A DNA stretch of 64,000 nucleotides from JAIBBV01 sp044347745 (GCA_044347745.1 JBIKUD010000001.1:1-64000), one strand, 5' to 3'. Positions 35,002-44,764 are shown, counted from the stretch's first letter. Numbers and translations: made by a program. Notes: generated by a model from the sequence alone, not told the origin.

Positions 35002-35943
35002 CTATTTGGAATTTGCTTCGTTAAATTGCACCAAGCTTACAAATAGGTGTTCAAGGCTACCCTGTTTAGTTTCAAATGAGTCGATAGCCATGCCTAAATC
35101 AAGCACCCTCCTCAAAGCTGCATCAGCATCACTTTTACGTTCAAAATGGAATTCAAGATTATCGCCAATTTCTTTAGCGGGCACCCCAAGTGATTGCAGC
35201 GTCGGCCTTTGGTGCTTCGCTGCCTTGAGGCCAAGTACATACGAGGCGGGGAGGAGTTCAGGAAGTTTTTTGATGTCAAAAACGCCTTTAAGCTCACCTT
35301 GAGAAAGAATTGATGCCCGATCACACACGAACTCTACGTCACTGAGAATGTGCGAAGAAATAAAAATGGTGGTGCCCTTTGCCTTGAGTTCCCCAAAGAT
35401 ATCGCGAAACTCTTTTCTACCTATTGGGTCGAGACCGGAAAATGGTTCGTCGAGAATAAGTAAGGTAGGTTCTGCTACAATTGCTTGTGCAAGAGCTACC
35501 CTTTGCGTAAGTCCTTTTGACAATGAACGTAGCGGCGAATTTTTTCTGGCATCTAATTTTACCAGCTCGAGAGCTTTTGAGATGGCCTTCTTTCGAAATG
35601 CTGGAGCGATAGTATGAAGCTGTGCACTTAACGTGACGACTTCTGAAACACTGAGGTGTTCATAGAAATAAGGCAGCTCAGGGACATAGCCAACTTGGGC
35701 TCGTGACGACGTATCAGAAGGATGCTTGCCGTTTAGGCGAATTACTCCAGATTGGGGCCGCAGAAAGTTCAGTAGACATTTAATGGTGGTGGTTTTCCCC
35801 GCTCCATTGTGCCCAAGAAAGCCAAAAGATTCGCCACGAAACACTTCTAAAGAGATACTTTTGAGAATTGCTTTACTTGCAAAGCTCCACTGAGAGCGCT
35901 GTGCATAACACACGTTTTCTAGAGATATAATTGGGGTATTCAT
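35002..35943 (-). CDS. ABC transporter ATP-binding protein
   Basis: 313 residues. Walker A GHNGAGKTTT, Q-loop in VGYVPELPYFYEHLS, signature LSKGLTQRV, Walker B LLILDEPFSGLDPIGR, switch HILSDVEFVCDRA. The C-terminal 90 residues are typical of CcmA/NatA-like exporters. The ATG overlaps the stop of the preceding gene by one base (TAATG), showing translational coupling. It works with the permease immediately downstream. Confidence 0.95.
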   Translation of the reverse strand: MNTPIISLENVCYAQRSQWSFASKAILKSISLEVFRGESFGFLGHNGAGKTTTIKCLLNFLRPQSGVIRLNGKHPSDTSSRAQVGYVPELPYFYEHLSVSEVVTLSAQLHTIAPAFRKKAISKALELVKLDARKNSPLRSLSKGLTQRVALAQAIVAEPTLLILDEPFSGLDPIGRKEFRDIFGELKAKGTTIFISSHILSDVEFVCDRASILSQGELKGVFDIKKLPELLPASYVLGLKAAKHQRPTLQSLGVPAKEIGDNLEFHFERKSDADAALRRVLDLGMAIDSFETKQGSLEHLFVSLVQFNEANSK

Positions 35944-36845
35944 TACTTTCCTCTCTTAAGACGAGTCAGCAGCTTTTGTGCCTGCGGCGAACTACTTTCT
36001 ACCCGTCCTGTCTCGGGGTTTATGCGGTATTCGCCACCAAAAGGTTCAATCGGAATTGAGCTCAGAATTCCACTTGTGACTAATTCTTGAAGTGATGCAC
36101 TTTTTTTGCTCGTGCGCGATGAGAATGCATCGAGTGCCAATTCGAGAAGCTGAAGGTCTCTGACAACCAAAAGCTCTCGCAGTCGTGACTCTAATGCGCC
36201 GCGTGCATTCGGATCGGTGGTGGAATTAAGTGCGCTTTCAAGAAATTCAATTGCGCTCGCATTTGAATTTGTGCTCATTAATTTTTGAGCTGCAAGCCGA
36301 GTAACAATTGGGTGCACCCCCGGCAACTTTGCCGCTGCAACAAAATCGCTCGTAGCCGATTCTAGGTCGTTTAAGAAAAAGTAATGGGTAAATCCCCTCA
36401 GATACCTAAATTCCCATCTCTGCGGATGGTGCTGCACAGCTCGGTTTAGAATATGAAGTGCCTTTTCTGGCTGCGCAGCTTCCCAGGACAGCATGTGAGC
36501 GCAAAATTCATAAAAATGTATTTCTTGCGGTTTTAGCTGCGTGATAAGGCTGCACATATGTGCAAGCCATTGATAGTTTTGGTCTGTTTTGTGATGTTTG
36601 CCAAAATAGTTAAGAGTATTAAACCACAGAACGTTTGCGAGCGCATTTTTGTACCCAAAACTAAGTCCAGATAAAAAATCTCCACGTGGTAAATACAGTA
36701 CTTCTGCTTCAGCATTTCTGCTGGGCTTGGCTGGACGAGATTCTTCTAATCCCGAAAGTGCAAGAGATGCAACGCTAGCTGCGCCGACAAATAGGGCCGT
36801 CATTCCAAGCGATTTAAAAACAGTGCTCACAGATAATGCATTCAT
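35943..36845 (-). CDS. Membrane-anchored helical-repeat protein
   Basis: 300 residues. One N-terminal membrane segment (about 12-32) is followed by a helical array with TPR-like spacing (KALHILNRAVQHHPQRWEFR, FTHYFFLNDLESATSDFVAA). It ends in GGEYRINPETGRVESSS, a motif also seen at the end of pseudopilin-like and tetratricopeptide proteins. It is coupled at both ends: four-base overlap (ATGA) with the DUF2723 gene and one-base overlap with the ABC ATPase gene. Probably a periplasmic scaffold for the membrane protein upstream; exact role unknown. Confidence 0.75.
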   Translation of the reverse strand: MNALSVSTVFKSLGMTALFVGAASVASLALSGLEESRPAKPSRNAEAEVLYLPRGDFLSGLSFGYKNALANVLWFNTLNYFGKHHKTDQNYQWLAHMCSLITQLKPQEIHFYEFCAHMLSWEAAQPEKALHILNRAVQHHPQRWEFRYLRGFTHYFFLNDLESATSDFVAAAKLPGVHPIVTRLAAQKLMSTNSNASAIEFLESALNSTTDPNARGALESRLRELLVVRDLQLLELALDAFSSRTSKKSASLQELVTSGILSSIPIEPFGGEYRINPETGRVESSSPQAQKLLTRLKRGK

Positions 36846-38812
36846 AAGCTCTGAAAATCGAATTCCGGATTTTGCCTTAAAAATTGCCTTTTCTCTTCCG
36901 TTGAGAGCCTATAAAAGGCCTCTTTGAGGCGAGGCTGGATAATGGGGCGGCTGGCTGGGTTTGCCAGCAAATATTCGCTAAGTACCACTGTGGCATCGAG
37001 GTAGCGCTCTTCTTCAATGAGATAGGCTGACAAATTTGCTATAGAGAGCTCCGAACATGCGCTATGTGAAGAGGGACTACAATTTTCATTTAAGAGTTGT
37101 GAGGCTAGTTCGGGGTGGCTCGAACGGGAAAATAGGTCGGCTGCACCATTTAATCTCACTTCAAAATAGTTTCTATTGTCGAGCACAAACAAAGGGTACT
37201 CCGGAAAACTTGCTGCTCGTAAGTCAATAAGTGCTTGGGTGACATAGGGAACGCATGCCTGGTCAATCTGTGAGCTCGCGCCGGGGATCAGTCTAAATAG
37301 ACCATTATCCGCACAACGGGCGACACCCGAGAGATACCCGTTTAAGACTGGAGTTGGTTCAAAGAAAAATTTATTTGACGCTGTTGCAAAGGCAAGAAAA
37401 TTGCCAAGTCTTTTAAAAGGCTCAAGGTCAGAGTCTGCGTCGCTCGCGAAATGCTCATGGTCATAGCGTACATGAGTAAAGGGAGCAAAATAAATAGGGA
37501 ATAGAATTTCTGGTTGATACAGTACTGTCACATCATTTCTGTAGCCTTCAACCGCCTGTGTGTATGACAGAATAAACCAAGAGGGCTCACTTACCAGCAC
37601 TGCGCGCGGTGGTAGTCCATCTAAAATTTGGGAGGCTTCCGATGTTGGAACCTCATATGTAGGGAAAAAGGCAATTTTTTCTAGGTTCAACTGGTAAAGA
37701 GAAGTGAGCATCAAAGGCAGAACTAATAAAATAGGAAGTGCACGTGCAAGAGTTGCTGATTCTATTCGTTCAACCAGCGCATGTGCAGCTTGCGCTGCAC
37801 CAAGCGCAAGAATGCAGAACAAAAGAATCCAGGGCTCACTTTGCCATCCGGCAAAAAAGTACCAATAGATTATAAAAGAACCCAGGAGTAGCGCGCTCAG
37901 GCGGATCGATTTTCGAAATAAAAGCACGAGGCCAAACATGCCAATACATAGGAGAGGGGCTGGAATTTCTTGGCTCATCCTCTCAAGATCCCGTACCACG
38001 GCAGAAGAAAATGAATGGAAGGAAGTAGTATCTACGTCTACCGGTGTGGCCCTTAAGTTTCTATCTCGGGCATTGGTGAGGTGGTTAATAAGGCGCTCGA
38101 TTGAGGAAGGCGCTCCAGTATTTAACGGTAAATTTTCGCTCGTTCTTGCCGGAAGGTAGGAGTAGACGAGAAGGCCAATCCACACAAACCCCATTCCGCC
38201 CAACAGTAAATGTTTTATTTGTCTCCATCTGCCAATCACAAGACAAAGACAAGCCCAGATAACTAATGGAACGATAGCTGCATGGGTTCCTGCTGCAAGG
38301 CCTGCTACAAAGCAGGCGGTATATAACCAGCGCGCATCGAGACTTCGTTCAAATTTAACGATGAGAGAGGTAAGTAGGATAAAAAAGAGCGTAAGAAGGC
38401 CATAAACCTCGGCGGTAAAGGCGCTGGTATAGAATGAGTGCGTACTAATCAGCACAATTGGAGCGATGGAGGCGGTGAACGAGAGGTTTAAACGCTGTCT
38501 TCTGCTTCTAAGGGCGAGCAAGGTGTAACTAAGCCACCAGAGTGATCCTAAGCAAAAAGCTGCAACTAAGGCGCTAAATATATGGACCCTCCAGGCTAAT
38601 GGACCAAAAGGAATAAAGCTGAGCACATGAGCACTTTGAGTATAAAATGGGCTACCTGGTGGGTGCGAGATGTCGAGAAAGATGGCCGAGAGTATAAATT
38701 CGGCAGAATCTCTAAAGTGGGCATGCTGGGGAGAAATAAGCACCAATAATGCAAAGCTAATAAGCACAATAGCTGTAAAAACTTTGGCCTTATGGAGATG
38801 AGTTCCGGTCAT
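36842..38812 (-). CDS. DUF2723-family membrane protein
   Basis: 656 residues. The N-terminal ~390 residues form 9-11 membrane segments with the family motif RDSAEFILSA and ISHPPGSPFY. The Asp/Glu-bearing first loop is shared with GT-C glycosyltransferases. A periplasmic segment follows (RAVLVSEPSWFILSYTQAVE), and then a helical C-terminal part. DUF2723 proteins are predicted O-mannosyl/GT-C transferases, but the acceptor is unknown. It is the first gene of a five-gene run through the M42 peptidase. Confidence 0.88.
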   Translation of the reverse strand: MTGTHLHKAKVFTAIVLISFALLVLISPQHAHFRDSAEFILSAIFLDISHPPGSPFYTQSAHVLSFIPFGPLAWRVHIFSALVAAFCLGSLWWLSYTLLALRSRRQRLNLSFTASIAPIVLISTHSFYTSAFTAEVYGLLTLFFILLTSLIVKFERSLDARWLYTACFVAGLAAGTHAAIVPLVIWACLCLVIGRWRQIKHLLLGGMGFVWIGLLVYSYLPARTSENLPLNTGAPSSIERLINHLTNARDRNLRATPVDVDTTSFHSFSSAVVRDLERMSQEIPAPLLCIGMFGLVLLFRKSIRLSALLLGSFIIYWYFFAGWQSEPWILLFCILALGAAQAAHALVERIESATLARALPILLVLPLMLTSLYQLNLEKIAFFPTYEVPTSEASQILDGLPPRAVLVSEPSWFILSYTQAVEGYRNDVTVLYQPEILFPIYFAPFTHVRYDHEHFASDADSDLEPFKRLGNFLAFATASNKFFFEPTPVLNGYLSGVARCADNGLFRLIPGASSQIDQACVPYVTQALIDLRAASFPEYPLFVLDNRNYFEVRLNGAADLFSRSSHPELASQLLNENCSPSSHSACSELSIANLSAYLIEEERYLDATVVLSEYLLANPASRPIIQPRLKEAFYRLSTEEKRQFLRQNPEFDFQSL

Positions 38813-38998
38813 GTTGGTACGCTGAAAGCTAATTTAGAATAAGAGCGCGTAACAAAATAAAAGCTACTGCGCCAAGCGATATATGGCCTGCTCCATCGTC
38901 AGGCTACGCCACGCAATATACCGCCCACCATATAATAGGATCTGTGGAGTGCTTCGGCGAGATGCGTTCTTTTTTGCGATAGCCAGTTTCTGCATCTT

Positions 38999-39031
38999 AA
39001 AAAAAAAGGCCAGGTCTTGCGACCCGGCCTT
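38999..39031 (-). terminator. Intrinsic terminator of the pilin gene
   Basis: On the minus strand AAGGCCGGGTC pairs with GACCTGGCCTT (39021-39031 with 39006-39016; one mismatch). It is followed by about nine T (38999-39007). It starts 23 bases after the pilin stop, a classical terminator for an abundant mRNA. Confidence 0.92.
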
Positions 39032-39053
39032 TTCTAGCATGTAAGCTCTAAGC

Positions 39054-39419
39054 TTATTGCATGCCGCCAGCTGAGCTGTCCCAGTTGTAGGTTACGCCAG
39101 AACCACGGCTGCTGTTTGAAGTACCAGTAAATCCGGTGGTGGTAGCGGTAATCGCCAACGTTACGCTCTGAGAAACTGCTGAAATCCCTGGAAGAAGACC
39201 AGGACAAGTAGAATCGGTACAGTCTTTATATACCTCGTTATCTGCGAAGTATGCTTCTTCAGCGGTTGCAACGTTACGCAGATCGCTTCTGGCGCGGGCA
39301 TCAAAGCCACGTGCGCGGTATTCAGCAAACTGAGGAATTGCAATCGCGGCAAGAATACCGATGATCGCAATAACAACGAGCAACTCAATTAATGTAAAAC
39401 CTGCTTCATTCCTCTTCAT
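39054..39419 (-). CDS. pilA: Type IV major pilin-like prepilin
   Basis: 121 residues from the ATG at 39419, with GGAG eight bases upstream. An upstream start at 39458 would add 13 residues and spoil the leader. The class III signal is MKRNEAG/FTLIELLVVIAI, cleaved by PilD after Gly7, with Glu5 of the mature protein present. The rest of the N-terminal helix is IGILAAIAIPQFAEYRARGF. Two Cys (CTDSTC) could make a small disulphide loop, and the C-terminus is Gly/Ser/Thr-rich. It is transcribed from a sigma-54-like promoter (39578-39593) next to a sigma-54 activator gene, and is followed by a strong terminator. Confidence 0.95.
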   Translation of the reverse strand: MKRNEAGFTLIELLVVIAIIGILAAIAIPQFAEYRARGFDARARSDLRNVATAEEAYFADNEVYKDCTDSTCPGLLPGISAVSQSVTLAITATTTGFTGTSNSSRGSGVTYNWDSSAGGMQ

Positions 39420-39577
39420 GTTCTGTATCTCCAAAATAATAAAGTGGAAAAACCTCAAAGATCTTTCCGGTTAAGCCGCAATTGCAGGACACTTAAACCC
39501 AAACACCCCCATGAACATGAAGAGGCGGGTCCAAGCTGGCAATTGAGCCAAAGCTTCACCTTTGAGCTTCCCTGTAG

Positions 39578-39593
39578 AGCAAGTCGGATGCCA
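39578..39593 (-). promoter_or_regulatory. Sigma-54 (-24/-12) promoter of pilA
   Basis: Read on the minus strand the site is TGGCATCCGACTTGCT. It matches the consensus TGGCAC(G)-N4-TTGC(A/T) at the GG and GC elements with the correct ten-base spacing. Transcription would begin near 39566, giving a leader of about 145 bases before the pilin ATG. The sigma-54 activator at 39748-41802 lies immediately upstream. Promoter function is inferred from the match and context. Confidence 0.8.
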
Positions 39594-39747
39594 CACCACA
39601 AAAGTTTAGCTCTAATAATATTGATGTAATTTCAGCTAATTAGGATTCGTGTCGGGAGGGCCTAGGAGTAATACGCAGACATAAAAAGCGGCACGTGACA
39701 AATTATGGCACTCATATCGACAAAATTTGTCATTAAAACTCAGGGAG

Positions 39748-41802
39748 TTAGCTGTCGGTATGGGTTTGCTCCTGTTCATCGCCTAAGCCGAACTTTTGGA
39801 GGCGATAACGGAAGGACCGAAAGTTCATTCCTAACATCTCGGCAGCCTTCTTTTTGGCCCCCTTGGTGCGAATAAGTGCCGCTTCAAGATAACGCCGTTC
39901 AAGGTCAGCCAAGACAGTATCTAAATTAATAGGAAGGCTAATTGATTCATCGATAATAATGGTGGTGCTGCCAAGGGGTTGCTTTGGAAGCGGCGATGAC
40001 TCGCGAATAGAATCAGGAAGGTGTTCCGGCAAAATTGCTTCCCCACCCAGAACAAGTGCGCGCTCAATAATATTCTCGAGCTCTCGCACATTTCCGGGGT
40101 AACGAAAATCCATAAGGAGGCCCATGGTAGCTGGGGGAACAATAGGCACTGCTCGGTCTTTGCAGAGAGAGCGTAATATCGAGTTAACCAGGAGAGGGAT
40201 ATCTTCTTTACGCTCACGGAGCGGAGGAAGTGAAATATTAACGACGTTTAAGCGGTAGTATAGATCTTCTCTAAAGTTCCCCTGCTCAATTTCTCGTCTC
40301 AAATTTCGGTTTGTCGCAGCTATGACTCGAACATTGATGGGGATATCTCTATCGCCGCCGACTGGACGAACTTTTTTCTCCTGAAGTGCGCGCAGGAGTT
40401 TCGTTTGCATATGTAGCGGTAGTTCGCCAATTTCATCGAGAAATACCGTACCCCCTTCAGCGCTTCGAAATAATCCTAACGCATCGGAGTCAGCGCTCGT
40501 GAATGAACCTTTCTTATGTCCAAATAACTCACTTTCAATCAAATTTTCAGGAATAGCTCCGCAGTTGATAGCTACAAACTGATTTTTTGCTCTGTTGCTT
40601 TCTAGGTGAATTGCTTTGGCGACCAATTCTTTACCTGTTCCCGACTCACCGGAAATAAGAACCGTTGCATCCGATTGAGCAACACGATTGATGAGATTGA
40701 ATACCTTTTGCATTACGGGCGATTCGCCCACGAAGTTTTTTACCTTCGTTTGAGTTGCCGGCCGCTCAGAGTCTTTTGCTGCCAAAAGCTGGGCTAAACG
40801 CTCCTGCATACGGAATTGTTCTTCAATGCTGCGAAGGCTCGTCACGTTTTGAAAGACAATTATCGTACCAACAAGTTGACCACTGCCGTCGCGCAAGACG
40901 CTGCTTTGGCAATTTAGTTTTAGTCCCCTTCCAGCTACTGATAGTGTGGCCTCTAACGATTTTTCTTGAGCAGCAATATCGCAGGTCGCAAGTTCTGAGG
41001 AACTATCTATTTCATTAAAAAGCTGGCTAAAACTTTTGCCTAAGACGGCCGTGGCGTCGACGGCAAATAGTTCAGCAGCAGCTCTATTCACCAGGGTGAT
41101 AGATCCGTGGGCTGAGAGAGTAATAACGCCATCTTGCAGTCCATCAATGAGAGAACGTTGCTGTGAATCTTTATCGTGCAGCGTTTTTTGACTTTGTGCT
41201 GCCAGTTCATAGCTCGTGGCAAGCTGTTTCTTTAAAAAACTGGTGGCAACCGCAATCAGTACCATGCCGCTGAGCAAGCCTAACACTTGGAGAAGTAAGC
41301 CTCCTGTAGGTGCCGCTGTGGCAATGCTTGGATCTCCCGGTGGAATGCTCCCATTTAGAATTCCCCAGCTGAGTGCGGTGTAAAATATGCCGGTGCAGCT
41401 AGCCAAACCCAAGGCTGCTGCTCGACTTAAGAGTAAGGAAGCAGCCATGACAAGCGGAAGGTACAAAAATAGGAAGGGGCTTACCGGTCCACCGGTAACA
41501 TATATTACCGCTGTTATGAGAAATTGATCAGCATAGAGTTGTGTGGCAACAAATGTGCTGGTTGGTGATCGATAGCGCAACCAAGCAGCACTGAGGGCAG
41601 AAAAGATTAAAAAGCCTGACAAAACTTTTGAAACTAATAAGATTCGATGTGAGGCTTCGACCGAAAAAAATACCCTGTCAATGCTTGCGCCAAGTAACAC
41701 CAAGGACAAGAGACATAAGCGTCCGGCGACAAGCCAACGCACATCCACTGTCGTGTATGACGGTGTGGCTGTTGATGGCGTGTCTTTGCCGAAGCTGCTC
41801 AT
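39748..41802 (-). CDS. Membrane-bound sigma-54 activator (PilS/PilR-like fusion without kinase)
   Basis: 684 residues. The N-terminal ~190 residues hold six membrane segments like those of PilS. A PAS domain follows (about 210-335, GLQDGVITLSAHGSITLVNR). Then comes the AAA+ sigma-54 interaction domain (about 350-590): Walker A GESGTGKE, GHKKGSFTSAD in place of GAFTGA, Walker B GGTVFLDEIGEL, and R-finger NVRELENIIERA. A Fis-type HTH (AKKKAAEMLGMNFRSFRYRL) ends the protein. Both the histidine kinase domain of PilS and the receiver domain of PilR are absent. It therefore appears to be a one-component, membrane-anchored activator. It lies 11 bases after pilC and 154 bases from the putative pilA promoter, so it likely controls pilin transcription. 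Confidence 0.9.
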   Translation of the reverse strand: MSSFGKDTPSTATPSYTTVDVRWLVAGRLCLLSLVLLGASIDRVFFSVEASHRILLVSKVLSGFLIFSALSAAWLRYRSPTSTFVATQLYADQFLITAVIYVTGGPVSPFLFLYLPLVMAASLLLSRAAALGLASCTGIFYTALSWGILNGSIPPGDPSIATAAPTGGLLLQVLGLLSGMVLIAVATSFLKKQLATSYELAAQSQKTLHDKDSQQRSLIDGLQDGVITLSAHGSITLVNRAAAELFAVDATAVLGKSFSQLFNEIDSSSELATCDIAAQEKSLEATLSVAGRGLKLNCQSSVLRDGSGQLVGTIIVFQNVTSLRSIEEQFRMQERLAQLLAAKDSERPATQTKVKNFVGESPVMQKVFNLINRVAQSDATVLISGESGTGKELVAKAIHLESNRAKNQFVAINCGAIPENLIESELFGHKKGSFTSADSDALGLFRSAEGGTVFLDEIGELPLHMQTKLLRALQEKKVRPVGGDRDIPINVRVIAATNRNLRREIEQGNFREDLYYRLNVVNISLPPLRERKEDIPLLVNSILRSLCKDRAVPIVPPATMGLLMDFRYPGNVRELENIIERALVLGGEAILPEHLPDSIRESSPLPKQPLGSTTIIIDESISLPINLDTVLADLERRYLEAALIRTKGAKKKAAEMLGMNFRSFRYRLQKFGLGDEQEQTHTDS

Positions 41803-41813
41803 ATTCTCTACTC

Positions 41814-43037
41814 TTAGTTGCCGACCACAGAGCCCATTTTGAAAATTGGCAGATACATGGCGACTACCAGACCACCAATAATAACGCCCAAAGTAAGAAT
41901 CATCAGGGGCTCGATTAATTGCTTCATCGCGCCAACGGCGTTATCCACCTCATCTTCGTAAAAATCTGCGATTTTTTGCAGCATTGCATCCATGGCGCCT
42001 GTTGACTCACCCACGGCTATCATTTGCACAACCATACTTGGAAAAACTTCAGAGGTACTGAGTGGCTCCATCATTGATTTACCCTCAGATATTGCAACAC
42101 GCGCACGAAGTACCTCGCGCTCTACCACCTTGTTTCCGGCAGTTCGTGCACAAATGTTCAATGCTTCAAGAATGGGCACGCCAGAGGATAACATTGTGCC
42201 AAGAGTTCTTGTGAAGCGGGCTACGGCTACTTTGCGAATGATATCGCCAAAAACTGGCATTTTAAGTGCAATGGGGTGAATGACTTCTTGACCACGTTCA
42301 GTTTTAAGAAACTTCACTAAGAACGTCACAAGGCCTGCGAAAGCCGCTGCCATTACATACCACCATTTGACGAAGAAATTCGATAAATCAATAACAATTT
42401 GGGTGGGCAACGGAAGTGCCGAACCGAAATCCATAAATAATTCGGCAAAAGTAGGAATAACAAAAATGAGCAGCACCGCAGTTACGATAATTGCTGCCGA
42501 GATAACTACTGCTGGATAAATCATTGCGGTTTTCACTTCGCGCTTTAACTTCATTGCTTTTTCCATATGTATGGAAAGGCGCTCGAGAATAACATCTAAG
42601 ATACCGCCATTTTCGCCAGCGGCGACCATGTTGACGTACAAATCGTCAAAGGCTTTGGGGTGTTTGCGGAGTGCTTCAGCTAAGGTGCCACCGGTTTCTA
42701 CATTCTCTTTTACCGCGAGCAGCACTTTTTTGAAGGCTTTGTTTTCGTGCTGTTTTCCTAAAATATCTATAGCCTGCACTATGGGCAAACCGGCATCAAT
42801 CATAGTGGCAAATTGGCGTGTAAATATTACGGTGTCTTTGCTTTTGAGCTTTGGTCCAAAGCCTGGAATTTTAATTTCCATTTCAAGCCCCTTACCCTTC
42901 TCGCGAATTTTGTTCGCCGTTGGGGTCACGCGCTGGGCTTTGAGCATGTTAAAGACAGCTTGAATGTCTCGTGCTTCAACTTCGCCGCTCACTTTCTTGC
43001 CTGCTGGGTTTTTGCCTTCCCATACGTAAATTGGCAT
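41814..43037 (-). CDS. pilC: Type IV pilus inner membrane platform protein PilC
   Basis: 407 residues. Two T2SSF domains (about 70-195 and 272-395) each carry the FTRQ/FTRT start (VIFTRQFATMIDAGLPI, VARFTRTLGTMLSSGVPI) and three membrane segments in all. It anchors the PilB motor in the inner membrane. It sits 35 bases after pilB in the same operon and 11 bases before the sigma-54 activator. Length and motifs are normal. Confidence 0.97.
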   Translation of the reverse strand: MPIYVWEGKNPAGKKVSGEVEARDIQAVFNMLKAQRVTPTANKIREKGKGLEMEIKIPGFGPKLKSKDTVIFTRQFATMIDAGLPIVQAIDILGKQHENKAFKKVLLAVKENVETGGTLAEALRKHPKAFDDLYVNMVAAGENGGILDVILERLSIHMEKAMKLKREVKTAMIYPAVVISAAIIVTAVLLIFVIPTFAELFMDFGSALPLPTQIVIDLSNFFVKWWYVMAAAFAGLVTFLVKFLKTERGQEVIHPIALKMPVFGDIIRKVAVARFTRTLGTMLSSGVPILEALNICARTAGNKVVEREVLRARVAISEGKSMMEPLSTSEVFPSMVVQMIAVGESTGAMDAMLQKIADFYEDEVDNAVGAMKQLIEPLMILTLGVIIGGLVVAMYLPIFKMGSVVGN

Positions 43038-43072
43038 AGATTTGTATCCTCTGTTATTGAATTCTCGAAAAA

Positions 43073-44764
43073 CTAGTCTGAAGCGGTGACGCGCAAAACT
43101 TCTTCAACGGTGGTTGTGCCATCTCGCAGCCGGGCAAGTCCGGATTGACGTAGTGACAGCATGCCAAGCCTCATCGCCTCTCTTTTTATTTCGGCTGAGG
43201 AGGCTCCATTAAGTACAAACTCACGAACTTCCTCGCGCATTGGCATCACTTCATATAAAGCGATACGACCTTTGTAGCCGGTGCCTGCACACCTTTCGCA
43301 GCCTTTGCCTTGTTTAACTTTAATGGTGCCAGCTTCAGCCGCAGGAATTCCGATGTTTACCAAAATTTCTGGGCTGACTTGTACGTCTTCTACGCAGTTT
43401 GAGCACACGCGACGCGCAAGTCGTTGCGCCAAAATAAGATTGATGGATGAAGCGACCAAAAATGGTTCAACGCCCATGTTGAGAAGACGGTTAATTGTTG
43501 AGGGAGCATCGTTTGTGTGCAGAGTAGAGAGAACAAGATGTCCGGTTAAGGATGCTTTGATCGCAATCTCTGCAGTTTCGTAGTCTCGAATTTCACCCAC
43601 CATGATGACGTCTGGGTCTTGTCTCAAAAATGCTCTAAGCGCAGAGGCAAAGTTAAAGCCGATGTCGTCATGCATTTGAGCTTGATTAATACCCGCCAAG
43701 TTAAATTCAACTGGATCTTCGGCCGTGCTGATATTGGTTGTCATTTTATTAAGTTCAGCAAGTGCCGAGTACAGTGTGGTGGTTTTACCAGAACCAGTTG
43801 GTCCCGTTACCAGCACCATGCCATGGGGCTTTGAAATTGCTTCCTTAAAGTCATTAATTTGACTTACCTCAAAGCCCAGTTTGGTCATGTCGAGCTGCAA
43901 ATTTGATTTATCGAGGAGACGTAATACTACTTTTTCGCCAAACAATGTGGGTAATACGTTCACACGGAAATCCATTTCGCGGTTATTTCCGAGTTTTAGT
44001 TTTATACGACCGTCCTGCGGCAGTCGGCGTTCGGCAATATCCAAATCAGCCATAATTTTTACGCGCGACGTTATGGCATTTTTGAGTTTTGTCGGCGGCT
44101 TCATAATTTCATAGAGCACGCCGTCTATGCGAAATCTTACCCGAAACGTTTTTTCGTAAGGCTCAATATGAATGTCGGAAGCCCCTTTTTTGATGGCGTC
44201 GGTGAGCACCGCATTTACCAACTTTACTACAGGAGCATCTTCGGTAGCTTTCTCCAGCTCAAGAACGTCAACGTTATCTTGGATATCAACGACTTCAACG
44301 GATTCGTCAAAGTCCTCCATGATATTGTCGTAGGAAACCTGATTTTCGTAGTACTTTTCGTGATTGGCTTTGATGTCGCTTTCAGGCGCAATCACTACCT
44401 GTAGGTCGAGCCCCGTAATAAACTTTATGTCGTTGAGCGCAACTATGTTGGAAGGGTCGCTCATTGCCACCGTTAAGGTGCTGTCTTTGCGCACCAACGG
44501 AATAACGCCATGCTTAATTGCTAAGTTATGTGGAATGAGCTGCAAGGTGGAGTCTTCAATTTTGTACTCCTCGAGCTGAACTATCTGGACCCCGTATTGC
44601 TGAGAGACAACCTGTACAAGATCAGGCTCGGTAATGATTCCCAACTTTACGAGGTAGGAACCAATAAAACCACCACCGGCTTGCTGTTGTTCTTGAGCCT
44701 GGGTGAGCTGTTCGGGCGTAATAAGCCCCGTTTTTACGAGTAGATCTCCAACTCGTGATGACAT
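43073..44764 (-). CDS. pilB: Type IV pilus extension ATPase PilB
   Basis: 563 residues. The N-terminal GspE/MshEN domain (about 1-150) is followed by the ATPase: Walker A GPTGSGKTTT, Asp box and Walker B RQDPDVIMVGEIRD, and the His box SLTGHLVLSTLHTND. Near the C-terminus is the tetracysteine zinc motif, CSNC and CERC. It powers pilus assembly. The retraction ATPase PilT is not in this window, unlike many pilB-pilT-pilC loci. It is the first gene of the pilB-pilC-activator run. Confidence 0.97.
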   Translation of the reverse strand: MSSRVGDLLVKTGLITPEQLTQAQEQQQAGGGFIGSYLVKLGIITEPDLVQVVSQQYGVQIVQLEEYKIEDSTLQLIPHNLAIKHGVIPLVRKDSTLTVAMSDPSNIVALNDIKFITGLDLQVVIAPESDIKANHEKYYENQVSYDNIMEDFDESVEVVDIQDNVDVLELEKATEDAPVVKLVNAVLTDAIKKGASDIHIEPYEKTFRVRFRIDGVLYEIMKPPTKLKNAITSRVKIMADLDIAERRLPQDGRIKLKLGNNREMDFRVNVLPTLFGEKVVLRLLDKSNLQLDMTKLGFEVSQINDFKEAISKPHGMVLVTGPTGSGKTTTLYSALAELNKMTTNISTAEDPVEFNLAGINQAQMHDDIGFNFASALRAFLRQDPDVIMVGEIRDYETAEIAIKASLTGHLVLSTLHTNDAPSTINRLLNMGVEPFLVASSINLILAQRLARRVCSNCVEDVQVSPEILVNIGIPAAEAGTIKVKQGKGCERCAGTGYKGRIALYEVMPMREEVREFVLNGASSAEIKREAMRLGMLSLRQSGLARLRDGTTTVEEVLRVTASD

